The translations under genes were made by a program, and so were the position numbers. The notes under the pieces are model-generated. The model saw only the letters and a program-made list of their open reading frames with translations. It did not search any database and was not told the DNA's origin. A stretch of 64,000 bases of DNA from CAYPHA01 sp964410215 (lineage in GTDB: Bacteria; Calditrichota; Calditrichia; Calditrichales; CAYPHA01): NCBI GenBank assembly GCA_964410215.1, contig CAYPHA010000005.1, positions 1 to 64,000 of the forward strand, in the 5' to 3' direction. Shown here in pieces: positions 16,537 to 24,950 of this stretch (positions are counted from its first letter, which is position 1; each line of letters starts with the position of its first letter).

Positions 16537-18369
16537 TTATTCCAGCTTTTTTTCCACTTCCCGGATAACATTTTCACAACGTTCTGTCGCTTCCCCGACC
16601 AGTTTGCTGCATTCTTTTTTCATATCCTGAACAAAGTCATCATCTGTTATCTCTTTTAGATTAATCAGCACGTTATACACACCACCCTTTACGCCTGTCA
16701 GCGCAATTTGCGCACCGACGCCCACATCGGTTACGGAATTCGGATTACCGTTCATTACCACTTTTTCCGCAACCTGAATCGCCTCCAGGCTCCATCTGGC
16801 CGTCTGCAAAGGAACCATTACCGCCTGTTTCAGACCATCCTGCATTGCCCTCCGGCGTATTTCTTTTTCCCCGGCTGTTTTTGCAGGAAGGCGCCGGGCT
16901 TCCATATAAGCATTAAAAGCATCCGTATCGGCATCGATTCCCTTCACCAGGCTGGCCTTCAGGTGCTGACACGTTTCTGCGGCTTCATTCAAAACCCTGT
17001 CGACTGTCTCACTTCCCCGCTTGTCAGCTGTAAGATTACTGACCATCGATGCCAGTGATGCGCCCAAGGCACCGGCCAGTGCGGCAATGGAACCGCCGCC
17101 GGGTGCCGCTGATTCACGGGAAACTTCATCGACAAAATCAGCAACGTTCATTTGAACCAATGCATCCTCTCCGTTCCGGGGAAGCCCCAGTACACGTTCT
17201 TCGATGTTAAATCCGGACACATCGGTCAATCCGAGTGACTGCACGGCCGTACCCAGAATATCCTTTACGGGCACACCGGCGGACCGACCCTGTTGGCGTA
17301 AATAGTATTTACCTGATTCCAGCAGGGCCGGATAGGGGACCATACCCACCACTTCACTTCCTGTAATCACAATCCCCCGGTCGGCCGCAAGACGGCGTGT
17401 CGCTTCAAGAACATCATGCATGGCCGTCACTTTGTAATCCGTGAGGTTGATGGATATCTGGGCACGGTCGTAATTGGGTACCATCCAGCCGATGGCCTTG
17501 CAATGCGGGAACAACCCGGGTTTTTTAACGGACTGACCTTCCGGCCGCGCCGGGTCAATGCCATTTAACTGCAGTAATGCAGGGAGGTCATAATCATGTT
17601 CCTCCCGGCAATGACTGATGGTTTCCGTCATCGTTTCTCCGGTAAAGTCGCAGGAGCCGCAGGGATAGTTTCCATCCCGGTATTTCAGAATTTCCGTTCC
17701 TTTAAAATAGAAGGGGGACGTATTCCCGCGACGGGCTGAGCGGCCTTTCTCCCGCAATTCAAATGCAATATCGGTTGCATATTTTGATTCCCGGGTATTT
17801 AAATTAATGTTATATGCAATCAGAAATTCACGTACACCGATAACCGTGGCACCTGATTTGGCGTTAAATGCGGCCGGACCGAAATCGGGTTTCCACTGCG
17901 GATCTTTTAGTTTTTCCGGCAATGCCTCGTATTCTCCCCGACGGATCGTCGCCAGATTGGCGCGTTCGGGCGTGCGTGCCGATTTTTCATACAGGTATAC
18001 CGGGATACCCAGCTCCTCACCAACGCGCCGGGCGACCTCTTCGGAAAGGGAAACACAGGACGTTTCATCGATTCCGCTCACCGGAACAAAGGGACACACA
18101 TCGGTCGCGCCCATCCGGGGATGGGAACCCAGGTGCCTGCTCATATCGATCAGCTCAGCAGCCGTCCTGATACCACGGAACGCCGCTTCTTTCACGTTGT
18201 CCGGAGACCCCACGAATGTTACAACGGTTCGATTCATATCCGGTCCCGGATCGACATCCAGTAAACGTATACCGTCTACAGATTCAATAGCGTCGGTGAT
18301 CTGTTTAATCAGGGCGGGATCCCGCCCTTCGGAAAAATTTGGTACGCATTCTACCAGCGCTTCACTCAT
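16537..18369 (-). CDS. ftcD: Bifunctional glutamate formimidoyltransferase / formimidoyltetrahydrofolate cyclodeaminase with Cys/His insertion
   Basis: 610 residues, against about 540-565 usual. The N-terminal formiminotransferase starts LVECVPNFSEGRD, has VDPGPDMNRTVVTFVG and SRHLGSHPRMGATDVCPF, and moves a formimino group from formiminoglutamate to tetrahydrofolate. The C-terminal cyclodeaminase (from about 408, with SAAPGGGSIAALAGALG) releases ammonia to give methenyl-THF, ending histidine breakdown. Residues about 215-290 are an insertion where most homologues have a short linker; it contains C237-x2-C240 and H253-C254-x3-H258, a zinc-finger-like set. Catalytic regions look intact. It is divergent from the Nudix gene. 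Confidence 0.93.
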   Translation of the reverse strand: MSEALVECVPNFSEGRDPALIKQITDAIESVDGIRLLDVDPGPDMNRTVVTFVGSPDNVKEAAFRGIRTAAELIDMSRHLGSHPRMGATDVCPFVPVSGIDETSCVSLSEEVARRVGEELGIPVYLYEKSARTPERANLATIRRGEYEALPEKLKDPQWKPDFGPAAFNAKSGATVIGVREFLIAYNINLNTRESKYATDIAFELREKGRSARRGNTSPFYFKGTEILKYRDGNYPCGSCDFTGETMTETISHCREEHDYDLPALLQLNGIDPARPEGQSVKKPGLFPHCKAIGWMVPNYDRAQISINLTDYKVTAMHDVLEATRRLAADRGIVITGSEVVGMVPYPALLESGKYYLRQQGRSAGVPVKDILGTAVQSLGLTDVSGFNIEERVLGLPRNGEDALVQMNVADFVDEVSRESAAPGGGSIAALAGALGASLASMVSNLTADKRGSETVDRVLNEAAETCQHLKASLVKGIDADTDAFNAYMEARRLPAKTAGEKEIRRRAMQDGLKQAVMVPLQTARWSLEAIQVAEKVVMNGNPNSVTDVGVGAQIALTGVKGGVYNVLINLKEITDDDFVQDMKKECSKLVGEATERCENVIREVEKKLE

Positions 18370-18499
18370 GCATGCCTCACATTCTTAAATTCATCTGCAA
18401 AGATACTGCCCGGAATCGATAATACTACTGAAAAAAAAAGCCCAATGCAATGACCGGCCGGAATTAATCCCGGGTTCCCATTTACAACGTGTTTATTAT

Positions 18500-18528
18500 T
18501 TGTAGAACGTTAAAAAAATAGATATACT
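18500..18528 (+). promoter_or_regulatory. Sigma-70-type promoter of Nudix gene
   Basis: TTGTAG (18500-18505), 17-base spacer, TATACT (18523-18528), 28 bp before the Nudix start codon. It lies in the 186-bp region shared with the divergent FTCD gene. Confidence 0.6.
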
Positions 18529-18555
18529 TTTGTTTTTAACAGATCGGGGTAGTGT

Positions 18556-19110
18556 ATGAAAAATCCGTGGAAACGTATTTCCAGCAAACTCATGTATCAA
18601 AACAACTGGATCCGTGTCCGGGAGGACCAGGTGGTCACACCAACAGGGACAAACGGCATTTACGGTGTCGTAGAGGCGCATCCGGCCCTGGCGGTCGTGC
18701 CCCTGACCGATGATCTGGAAACCTACATCGTCGGTCAGTACAGGTATACACTCGATGTCTATTCCTGGGAAGTCCCGGAAGGCGGCGGGGCACCCGGTGA
18801 AGAAACGCTGGATGGTGCGAAACGGGAATTGCTTGAAGAAACCGGACTCACGGCAGATACATGGACATTCCTGGGAGACCTGTACACCAGCAACAGCTTC
18901 ACCAATGAAGTCGGTTACATCTACCTCGCGGAGGATCTGCACCAGGGAGCCGCGCAGCCGGATCATACGGAAGACCTCGTCGTAAAACGGGTTCCTTTCC
19001 GGAAAGCCTGGGAAATGGTATTAAATCATGAGATCCGGGATGCCCTGGCAGTGATCAGTTTAATGCGCGCTTATTTTTATTTAAAAAAACATTCCCGTAT
19101 TGATTTTTAG
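18556..19110 (+). CDS. Nudix hydrolase, ADP-ribose pyrophosphatase-like
   Basis: 184 residues. A complete Nudix box runs from Gly76 to Leu98 (G-x5-E82-x7-R90-E91-L-x-E94-E95-x-G-L), giving the Mg2+-binding glutamates. The upstream strand QYRYTLDVYSWEVPEGG with an E-x-P-x-G arrangement matches the ADP-ribose/NUDT5-type subgroup that hydrolyses ADP-ribose to AMP and ribose-5-phosphate. Exact substrate is inferred. The gene is monocistronic, and its stop overlaps the convergent AI-2E transporter gene by 4 bp. Confidence 0.92.
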   Translation: MKNPWKRISSKLMYQNNWIRVREDQVVTPTGTNGIYGVVEAHPALAVVPLTDDLETYIVGQYRYTLDVYSWEVPEGGGAPGEETLDGAKRELLEETGLTADTWTFLGDLYTSNSFTNEVGYIYLAEDLHQGAAQPDHTEDLVVKRVPFRKAWEMVLNHEIRDALAVISLMRAYFYLKKHSRIDF

Positions 19111-20180
19111 CCCACTTTGCCCCTGAGAAAGACACTGATGAAACGCAGTGGCTCAATTTTTTCGCAGACGATGGTCAGGGTGGCCAGAATGGGCACGGCC
19201 AGGAACATACCGGCAATGCCCCAGATATATCCCCAGAAGACCAGGGAGAGGATCACGATCATGGGACTCAGGTTTAGTGAGTACCCCATGATCCTGGGTT
19301 CGACAAAATTACCCATGGTAATCTGTATCAGCGTGAGGCTGAGCAGCATCCATATCGCCACCGAAAAAGAGCCGAACTGCAGCAGGCTGAAGAGTACCGG
19401 TAAGATGGAGGCGAGAATAGAGCCGATATTCGGTATGTAATTGAACAGGAATATGATAAACCCCCAGAAAATGGCAAAGTCCAGCCCGAATGCGTAGAAC
19501 ACACCGATACTGAGCAGGCCCGTAATGAAACTGACAATTGTTTTTGCCCCCAGATAGCGCTGCACCGAAGTGGTTATACTTTCAATGATGTTAATGATAT
19601 AAGCAGCCTGGTCATCGGGGAAGGCAACATTGATCTTCGTATTGATATTGCGTCTGCCCGTCAGCAGATAGGCCAGCAGGATGATGACGATCAGCATTTT
19701 GGCAAAAAAGGTTACAAACGTGCCCACACTGGAGAGAACGCTCCGCGCAATAGAATAGCTCTGTGTTGTATCGAAGAGGTCAATGCTCTCCCAAATCCGC
19801 ATATCCAGAGGACGGCCGAATAACTGTTCGAAATAGTCGCCCACATTACCGACCGATTCCTTGATTCGGATTTCATAGACAGGAAACTGTTTAACAAATG
19901 ACTGAACATTGGCATACACCAGCATGCCGAGGAGATACATAATGGTAAATGCCAGAATGATCGTAAGAAAAACAGCCAGGCCGTGGGGTATACGGAGACG
20001 ATGATTAAGGAAACTGACGACCGGCTCCATGATGAATGACAGGAAAAGGGCTATCAGAAAAGGCAGTATGATCGTCTCCCCTATCACCAGCACCCACGTC
20101 GCTATGAAAACCACGATAACACCCAGAGAGATATTGATTAAACGAAGGGAGAGTTTGCTTCCGGAATCTGAAATCTGCAT
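19107..20180 (-). CDS. AI-2E family (PerM/YdiK) membrane transporter
   Basis: 357 residues with about eight helices: two at the N-terminus, a soluble amphipathic stretch (about 85-150), then the conserved cluster GAKTIVSFITGLLSIGVFYAFGLDFAIFWGF and FNYIPNIGSILASILPVL. GNFVEPRIMGYSLNLSPMIVILSLVFWGYIWGI then follows in two blocks as expected of the family. Members include the AI-2 exporter TqsA, but most export unknown substrates or act as Na+/H+ antiporters. It is co-oriented with and 11 bp downstream of the thioredoxin-like gene, at the end of the propionate-type gene run. Confidence 0.88.
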   Translation of the reverse strand: MQISDSGSKLSLRLINISLGVIVVFIATWVLVIGETIILPFLIALFLSFIMEPVVSFLNHRLRIPHGLAVFLTIILAFTIMYLLGMLVYANVQSFVKQFPVYEIRIKESVGNVGDYFEQLFGRPLDMRIWESIDLFDTTQSYSIARSVLSSVGTFVTFFAKMLIVIILLAYLLTGRRNINTKINVAFPDDQAAYIINIIESITTSVQRYLGAKTIVSFITGLLSIGVFYAFGLDFAIFWGFIIFLFNYIPNIGSILASILPVLFSLLQFGSFSVAIWMLLSLTLIQITMGNFVEPRIMGYSLNLSPMIVILSLVFWGYIWGIAGMFLAVPILATLTIVCEKIEPLRFISVFLRGKVG

Positions 20181-20191
20181 GGTCCTTTCCT

Positions 20192-20734
20192 TTAATTCTT
20201 CTTCAGTGCCCTCGTCAATTGGCCGGTAAACCCTTTCAGAATGGCATTTCCCCTGTCTTTGGCATAAAAGGTACGTATCTTTTTACTGACTTCCCGGCGT
20301 TCCATACGACCGGCATTAATTTCTTCACTGTACGCTTCAAAGATGGCTTTCGCCTCTTCCGGCCTCGGCCCGAAATGGGTCAGATAGTTTCCGGCTTCAT
20401 TCATAACAATGAAGATGGGAATGGCGCGTCCCCCGTTTGTTAAAAACTTATTCATTAAATCCGTATTCTGATCCCGTAATGCAACACGTATTTCAGCGGG
20501 ATGTTCTTCAAAGAATTTCATAAGCACCGGCAGAATCGCCGTTGAATCGCCACACCATGGCTCGGTTATCACGAGCAATTTGAGTGCCGGCAGGCTATCT
20601 ATTTGAAAATCACTGATCTGTGCCTTTTTATAATGCAGTTCATGCACAGGCTTCTGATCTGCAAGTAATGCCATATAATCTTCCAGCATCAGTGCCCTGC
20701 CAAATTCCTCCAGTAAGTTCAATGGTTCCTCCAT
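20192..20734 (-). CDS. Thioredoxin-fold protein with single-cysteine active site
   Basis: 180 residues, cytoplasmic (no signal). The thioredoxin-fold core starts near residue 48, with ITEPWCGDSTAILPVLMKFF carrying the motif W-C-G-D-S: only the first Cys of CxxC is kept. The cis-proline region reads GRAIPIFIVMN. This matches the Thioredoxin_9-type family of monothiol or bacilliredoxin-like proteins; a mixed-disulfide or thiol-transfer role is likely, but no substrate is known. It lies 6 bp after the aldehyde dehydrogenase gene, which uses a catalytic cysteine. Confidence 0.82.
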   Translation of the reverse strand: MEEPLNLLEEFGRALMLEDYMALLADQKPVHELHYKKAQISDFQIDSLPALKLLVITEPWCGDSTAILPVLMKFFEEHPAEIRVALRDQNTDLMNKFLTNGGRAIPIFIVMNEAGNYLTHFGPRPEEAKAIFEAYSEEINAGRMERREVSKKIRTFYAKDRGNAILKGFTGQLTRALKKN

Positions 20735-20740
20735 AAATCC

Positions 20741-22099
20741 CTATGCAATCCAGATGGTTTTAATATTAACAAATTCCCTGATCCCGTAAGAAGCCAGTTC
20801 CCGTCCGTATCCGGAATATTTTATACCGCCGAAAGGTAATCGTGGATCCGACCTGGTCATTCCGTTGACAAAAACAGCGCCGGATTCAACAAGGCGGGCC
20901 AGTTTTTCCCCTCTTGCAGTGTCCCGGGTCCACAGGCTGCCGCCAAGTCCGAAGCGGGAATCATTGGCTATACGGACGGCCTCCTCTTCATCTTTGGCCG
21001 GGATAATAGCCATGACGGGTCCGAAGGTTTCTTCCTCATACACCGGCATTCCCGGCGCAGTATCCGTAATAATGGTTGGCTGATAGAAGGCGCCGGACCC
21101 TTCGATCGTCTTTCCGCCATACAACACGCGTGCACCGGCATCCACGGATTTCCGGACCTGTTCATCCAGTTCGCTGACCAGGTCCTGCCGCGCCATGGGA
21201 CCGATATCCGTATCTTCCTCCATAGGATCTCCGGTTTTCAGTTCAGAGAAAAGTCTACGCTGTTCTTCTTCAAATCGTTCCAGGATCGGTTGGACGACGA
21301 TAAAACGTTTGGCCGCAATACAACTTTGCCCGGCATTGATCAGCCGGGCCCGGGCCGCTGTTTCGGCACATGATTTAAAATCGGCATCTTCCAGTACGAT
21401 AAAAGGATCGGATCCGCCCAGTTCCATGACCGTCTTCTTGATCTCGCTTCCGGCAACGGACGCCACTTTTTTACCTGCCGGTTCGCTTCCTGTCAGCGTA
21501 ACCGCTTTGATACGGGAATCCCGAATCACCGGTTCCACCGCTGATGCCGGAATGAGTAAGGAACGAAAAGCGTCCTCCGGAAAACCGGCTTCCCGGAACA
21601 TGGTTTCAATCTGCAGTGCGCAGCCGGGTACATTCGAGGCATGTTTCAGGACCGCGGTATTCCCGGCCATCAGTGCAGGTGCCGCAAAGCGGAATACCTG
21701 CCAGAAGGGAAAATTCCAGGGCATCACAGCCAGAACGGCACCTATTGGTTCAAAAGCGACACAGCTTTTCGAAGCATCACTTTCAGTGATTTCATCCTTT
21801 AAAAAGGACTCAGCATGTTCGGCATAATATTCGCAAACCCAGGCGCATTTTTCCACTTCGGCCCGTGATTCTCTTATAATCTTACCCATTTCAAGGGTAA
21901 TCAGCCGCGCATATTCTTCGGTGTTCGCCCTGAGAATTCCGGCCAGGCGCTGCATCCTTTCCCGGCGGCTGTCAAAGGATTCGCGTTTCCAGCTTTGATA
22001 GGTTCTGTCAACCTTTTCAAGTATGTTGCGAACATCCTTTTCCGTGTACTCCCGGTACTCCTTTATAACCGAGCCATCGTAAGGGTTTACTGATTTCAT
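20741..22099 (-). CDS. NAD(P)-dependent aldehyde dehydrogenase, succinate-semialdehyde type
   Basis: 452 residues, the short GabD/Sad form without an N-terminal extension (starts MKSVNPYDGSVIKEY). Landmarks: MPWNFPFWQVFRFAAPALMAGN for cofactor binding, GSEPAGKKVA, general base Glu in VMELGGSDPFIVL, catalytic Cys in NAGQSCIAAKRF, and ETFGPVMAI. It oxidises a semialdehyde, most likely succinic semialdehyde to succinate. Placed 85 bp after the carboxylase beta gene on the same strand, it may feed succinate into the same C4 pool. Substrate is inferred from similarity alone. Confidence 0.9.
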   Translation of the reverse strand: MKSVNPYDGSVIKEYREYTEKDVRNILEKVDRTYQSWKRESFDSRRERMQRLAGILRANTEEYARLITLEMGKIIRESRAEVEKCAWVCEYYAEHAESFLKDEITESDASKSCVAFEPIGAVLAVMPWNFPFWQVFRFAAPALMAGNTAVLKHASNVPGCALQIETMFREAGFPEDAFRSLLIPASAVEPVIRDSRIKAVTLTGSEPAGKKVASVAGSEIKKTVMELGGSDPFIVLEDADFKSCAETAARARLINAGQSCIAAKRFIVVQPILERFEEEQRRLFSELKTGDPMEEDTDIGPMARQDLVSELDEQVRKSVDAGARVLYGGKTIEGSGAFYQPTIITDTAPGMPVYEEETFGPVMAIIPAKDEEEAVRIANDSRFGLGGSLWTRDTARGEKLARLVESGAVFVNGMTRSDPRLPFGGIKYSGYGRELASYGIREFVNIKTIWIA

Positions 22100-22184
22100 A
22101 CCATAACCTGTGGGGTTTTATTCGCTTTCCTGTTTACAGCGGATAATTTACAACAGGATCGGCTTCATTCAAATCAATATGCGT

Positions 22185-23735
22185 TTAAAGAGGAATGTTT
22201 CCATGTTTTTTAGGCGGATTTTTATCACTTTTACTCTCCAGCATTTGAAGTGCCTGAATAATACGCATGCGCGTCAGCCGGGGTTCGATGACTTCATCAA
22301 TATAACCCCTTTCCGCCGCCAGATAAGGATTCGCAAACTTTTCCCTGTATTCTTTTTCCTTCTGAGCCAGCATTGCAGTAGGATCTTCACTATCCCTGAT
22401 TTCTTTCCTGAAAATGATTTCTGCCGCGCCCTTCGGCCCCATGACGGCTATTTCCGCGGTCGGCCAGGCATAATTGACATCACCACGGATATGCTTGGAA
22501 CTCATAACGTCATAGGCTCCGCCGTAGGCTTTTCGTGTAATGACCGTTATTTTCGGAACCGTCGCTTCGGCAAAGGCGTAGAGCAGTTTCGCCCCGTTTT
22601 TAATAATACCGCCCCATTCCTGGAATGTACCCGGTAGAAAACCCGGAACATCAACAAATGTCAGCAGGGGTATATTGAACGCATCGCAGAAGCGGACAAA
22701 ACGTCCGGCTTTCACAGACGCATCGATATCGAGCACACCGGCCAGGTGGGCAGGCTGATTGGCCACAATACCAACCGGCATACCGTCGAACCGGGCAAAT
22801 CCGACGATGATGTTTTGAGCAAAATCAGGGTGGATTTCAAAAAAGGTCTGCTCATCCACCAGGATCGTGATGATATCCCTCATATCGTACGGATGATTGG
22901 AATTCTCGGGCACCATGTCGTCCAGGGCTACATCCTGCCGGTCCGGGGCATCGGACGTTTCCGTGCGCGGCGCATCCTCAAGGTTGTTGGAAGGCAGGTA
23001 AGCGAATAATTCCCGGATCCTTTTCAGACATTCCACATCGTTTTCACAGGTCAGGTGATTCACACCACTTTTCATGGCGTGGGTTTCCGCCCCGCCGAGC
23101 TCTTCATAAGTAACTTCCTCATGGGTTACCGTTTTAACCACACCGGGCCCCGTAACAAACATATAGCTGCTGTTGCGGACCATGAGGGTAAAATCCGTGA
23201 TAGCCGGCGAGTACACTGCCCCGCCGGCACAGGGCCCCATTATGGCCGAAATCTGCGGTATGACACCGGAAGCCAGCGTATTACGGAGAAATATCTCGGC
23301 ATACCCCCCAAGACTGACCACCCCTTCCTGAATACGCGCACCACCGGAATCATTGAGTCCGATCACCGGTGCGCCGACTTTCATAGCCTGGTCCATAATC
23401 TTGATAATCTTTCCGGCCACAGTTTCCGAAAGGCTGCCTCCGAAAACGGTAAAATCCTGGGAAAAGACAAAAACCAGCCGTCCGTCTATGTTCCCGTAAC
23501 CGGTTACTACACCGTCACCCGGATAACGCTGTTTATCGAGGCCGAAATCAGTGGAGCGATGGCGCACCAGCATATCCATTTCCACGAAACTACCGGGATC
23601 GAGCAGGTACTCCAGACGCTCCCGGGCCGTCAGTTTATTTTTTTTATGCTGGACTTCAATTCGTTTTTCACCCCCGCCCATAAGGGCCTCGTTGCGCAAC
23701 CGGTTAAGCTGGCTGAATTGATCTTTTCGTTTCAT
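22185..23735 (-). CDS. pccB: Acyl-CoA carboxylase beta subunit (propionyl-CoA carboxylase / methylmalonyl-CoA decarboxylase type)
   Basis: About 516 residues. The start at 23735 (MKRKDQFSQLNRLRNEAL) has GGGAGA 6 bases upstream; a longer frame upstream is not family-like. Carboxyltransferase landmarks: KLTARERLEYLLDPGSF, DFTVFGGSLSE, LNDSGGARIQEG, MGPCAGGAVYSPA in the N-half, and VDVPGFLPGTFQEWGGIIKNGAKLLYAF, GGAYDVMSSKH in the C-half. It exchanges CO2 between biotin and propionyl-CoA/methylmalonyl-CoA. Its genomic setting with the mutase and MeaB favours the propionyl/methylmalonyl reaction. The biotin carboxylase/BCCP subunit is not in this window. Confidence 0.92.
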   Translation of the reverse strand: MKRKDQFSQLNRLRNEALMGGGEKRIEVQHKKNKLTARERLEYLLDPGSFVEMDMLVRHRSTDFGLDKQRYPGDGVVTGYGNIDGRLVFVFSQDFTVFGGSLSETVAGKIIKIMDQAMKVGAPVIGLNDSGGARIQEGVVSLGGYAEIFLRNTLASGVIPQISAIMGPCAGGAVYSPAITDFTLMVRNSSYMFVTGPGVVKTVTHEEVTYEELGGAETHAMKSGVNHLTCENDVECLKRIRELFAYLPSNNLEDAPRTETSDAPDRQDVALDDMVPENSNHPYDMRDIITILVDEQTFFEIHPDFAQNIIVGFARFDGMPVGIVANQPAHLAGVLDIDASVKAGRFVRFCDAFNIPLLTFVDVPGFLPGTFQEWGGIIKNGAKLLYAFAEATVPKITVITRKAYGGAYDVMSSKHIRGDVNYAWPTAEIAVMGPKGAAEIIFRKEIRDSEDPTAMLAQKEKEYREKFANPYLAAERGYIDEVIEPRLTRMRIIQALQMLESKSDKNPPKKHGNIPL

Positions 23736-23782
23736 AAACTCTCCCAAAACTGACAGAAGGATTTCAGGACTTCCATGATCTG

Positions 23783-24496
23783 TCAAATATATTCATGTTC
23801 CCGAAAACTGAAATAACCACCCTGTGTAATGATCAGATGATCAAATATGGGAATTTCAAGAATTTTACCGCTTTCCACCAGGCGGTTGGTGACAGCGATA
23901 TCCTCATCGCTTGGAATCAGTTCCCCTGAGGGATGGTTGTGCATCAGAATAATACCACGCGCGGAATGCCTTACGGCCGGATTAAAAACCTCCCTCGGAT
24001 GGACGAGGGAAGCATCCAGAATTCCCCTGGATATTTCCAGGTCGGCAATACGTTTCATCGCCGCATTCAGCAGAATGATGTAAAACACTTCCTTCTTCAG
24101 GGTTCCCAGCATGGGTTTATATATGTCAGCGACCTTGGACGGGTCGGTAAAGCGGACAACGGCATTTTCAGCCCTGTTTTTTTCAAGATTCTTGCAGAGT
24201 TGGAAAGCCGCGATCAGTTTAACGGCTTTGGCCGGGCCGACGCCCGCAACCCGTTGCAGTTCATCGAGGGAGGCATCCGACAGTCCTTCCAGATTGGAAA
24301 ATTCACGCAGCAGCCGTTTCGCCGTGTCCACCGCGTTAAAACGGGCACTGCCATGTCCGATCAACAGCGCGATCAGTTCGGAATCGCTGATGGCCTCCGT
24401 CCCGTATTTGATCAACCGCTCCCTCGGCCGTTCCGACAACGGCCAATCGGTTATCCGGGATCGATATACCACTGACGCCATGACTGCGTCCGTCAA
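23783..24496 (-). CDS. radC: RadC/JAB1-MPN domain protein
   Basis: 237 residues. The N-terminal helix-hairpin-helix-like part includes SDSELIALLIGHG and ELQRVAGVGPAKAVKLIAAFQL. The C-terminal JAMM metalloprotease-like site has HNHPSGELIPSDED, i.e. H-x-H-x7-S-x2-D. The start is taken as TTG at 24496, since GGGGAGAAG sits just upstream and TTGA overlaps the mutase subunit's stop; ATG at 24481 is the alternative. RadC was once called a DNA-repair protein; its biochemical role remains open. It is inserted between the mutase and carboxylase genes, whose enzymes have nothing to do with DNA. Confidence 0.92.
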   Translation of the reverse strand: MTDAVMASVVYRSRITDWPLSERPRERLIKYGTEAISDSELIALLIGHGSARFNAVDTAKRLLREFSNLEGLSDASLDELQRVAGVGPAKAVKLIAAFQLCKNLEKNRAENAVVRFTDPSKVADIYKPMLGTLKKEVFYIILLNAAMKRIADLEISRGILDASLVHPREVFNPAVRHSARGIILMHNHPSGELIPSDEDIAVTNRLVESGKILEIPIFDHLIITQGGYFSFREHEYI

Positions 24497-24900
24497 CGGA
24501 CTTCTCCCCTTTCACTATACCACTCCCGGATATACCGCACCGCTTCCTCGGTCGAGCTCCCCGGACCAAACAGACGGCCGGTTCCCATTTTCATCAGTTG
24601 CACGATATCGTCATCTCCGATAATACCCCCTCCGGTAAGAAGGACATCATCCATTTCATTTTTTTTCATAAGGTCCATAATCCGTCTGAAAACATTAAAG
24701 TGCGCACCGGAAAGGACGCTGACGGCGACAACATCCACATCCTCCTGAAGCGCCGCTTCAACAATCATCTCCGGCGTTTGCCGTAATCCGGTGTAGATCA
24801 CCTCAAAACCGGCATCACGAAAAGCCGAGGCAACAACTTTTGCTCCCCTGTCATGACCATCCAATCCCGGTTTGGCCACGAGTACACGTATCTGTGTCAT
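24493..24900 (-). CDS. mcmB: Methylmalonyl-CoA mutase, B12-binding small subunit
   Basis: 135 residues from the ATG at 24900, which has AGGAG 6 bases upstream. A stand-alone cobalamin-binding domain: IRVLVAKPGLDGHDRGAK carries the D14-x-H16-x2-G19 motif whose His ligates cobalt, followed by SVLSGAH and LTGGGII, the base-off B12 signature. It pairs with the large subunit 50 bp upstream to rearrange methylmalonyl-CoA to succinyl-CoA. The split form is typical of archaea and some bacteria, in contrast to the fused MutB. It overlaps radC by 4 bp. Confidence 0.95.
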   Translation of the reverse strand: MTQIRVLVAKPGLDGHDRGAKVVASAFRDAGFEVIYTGLRQTPEMIVEAALQEDVDVVAVSVLSGAHFNVFRRIMDLMKKNEMDDVLLTGGGIIGDDDIVQLMKMGTGRLFGPGSSTEEAVRYIREWYSERGEVR

Positions 24901-24950
24901 CAACTGCTCCTGCTTAGGAATTAAGAATACCCTTTCACCCACATCACATT

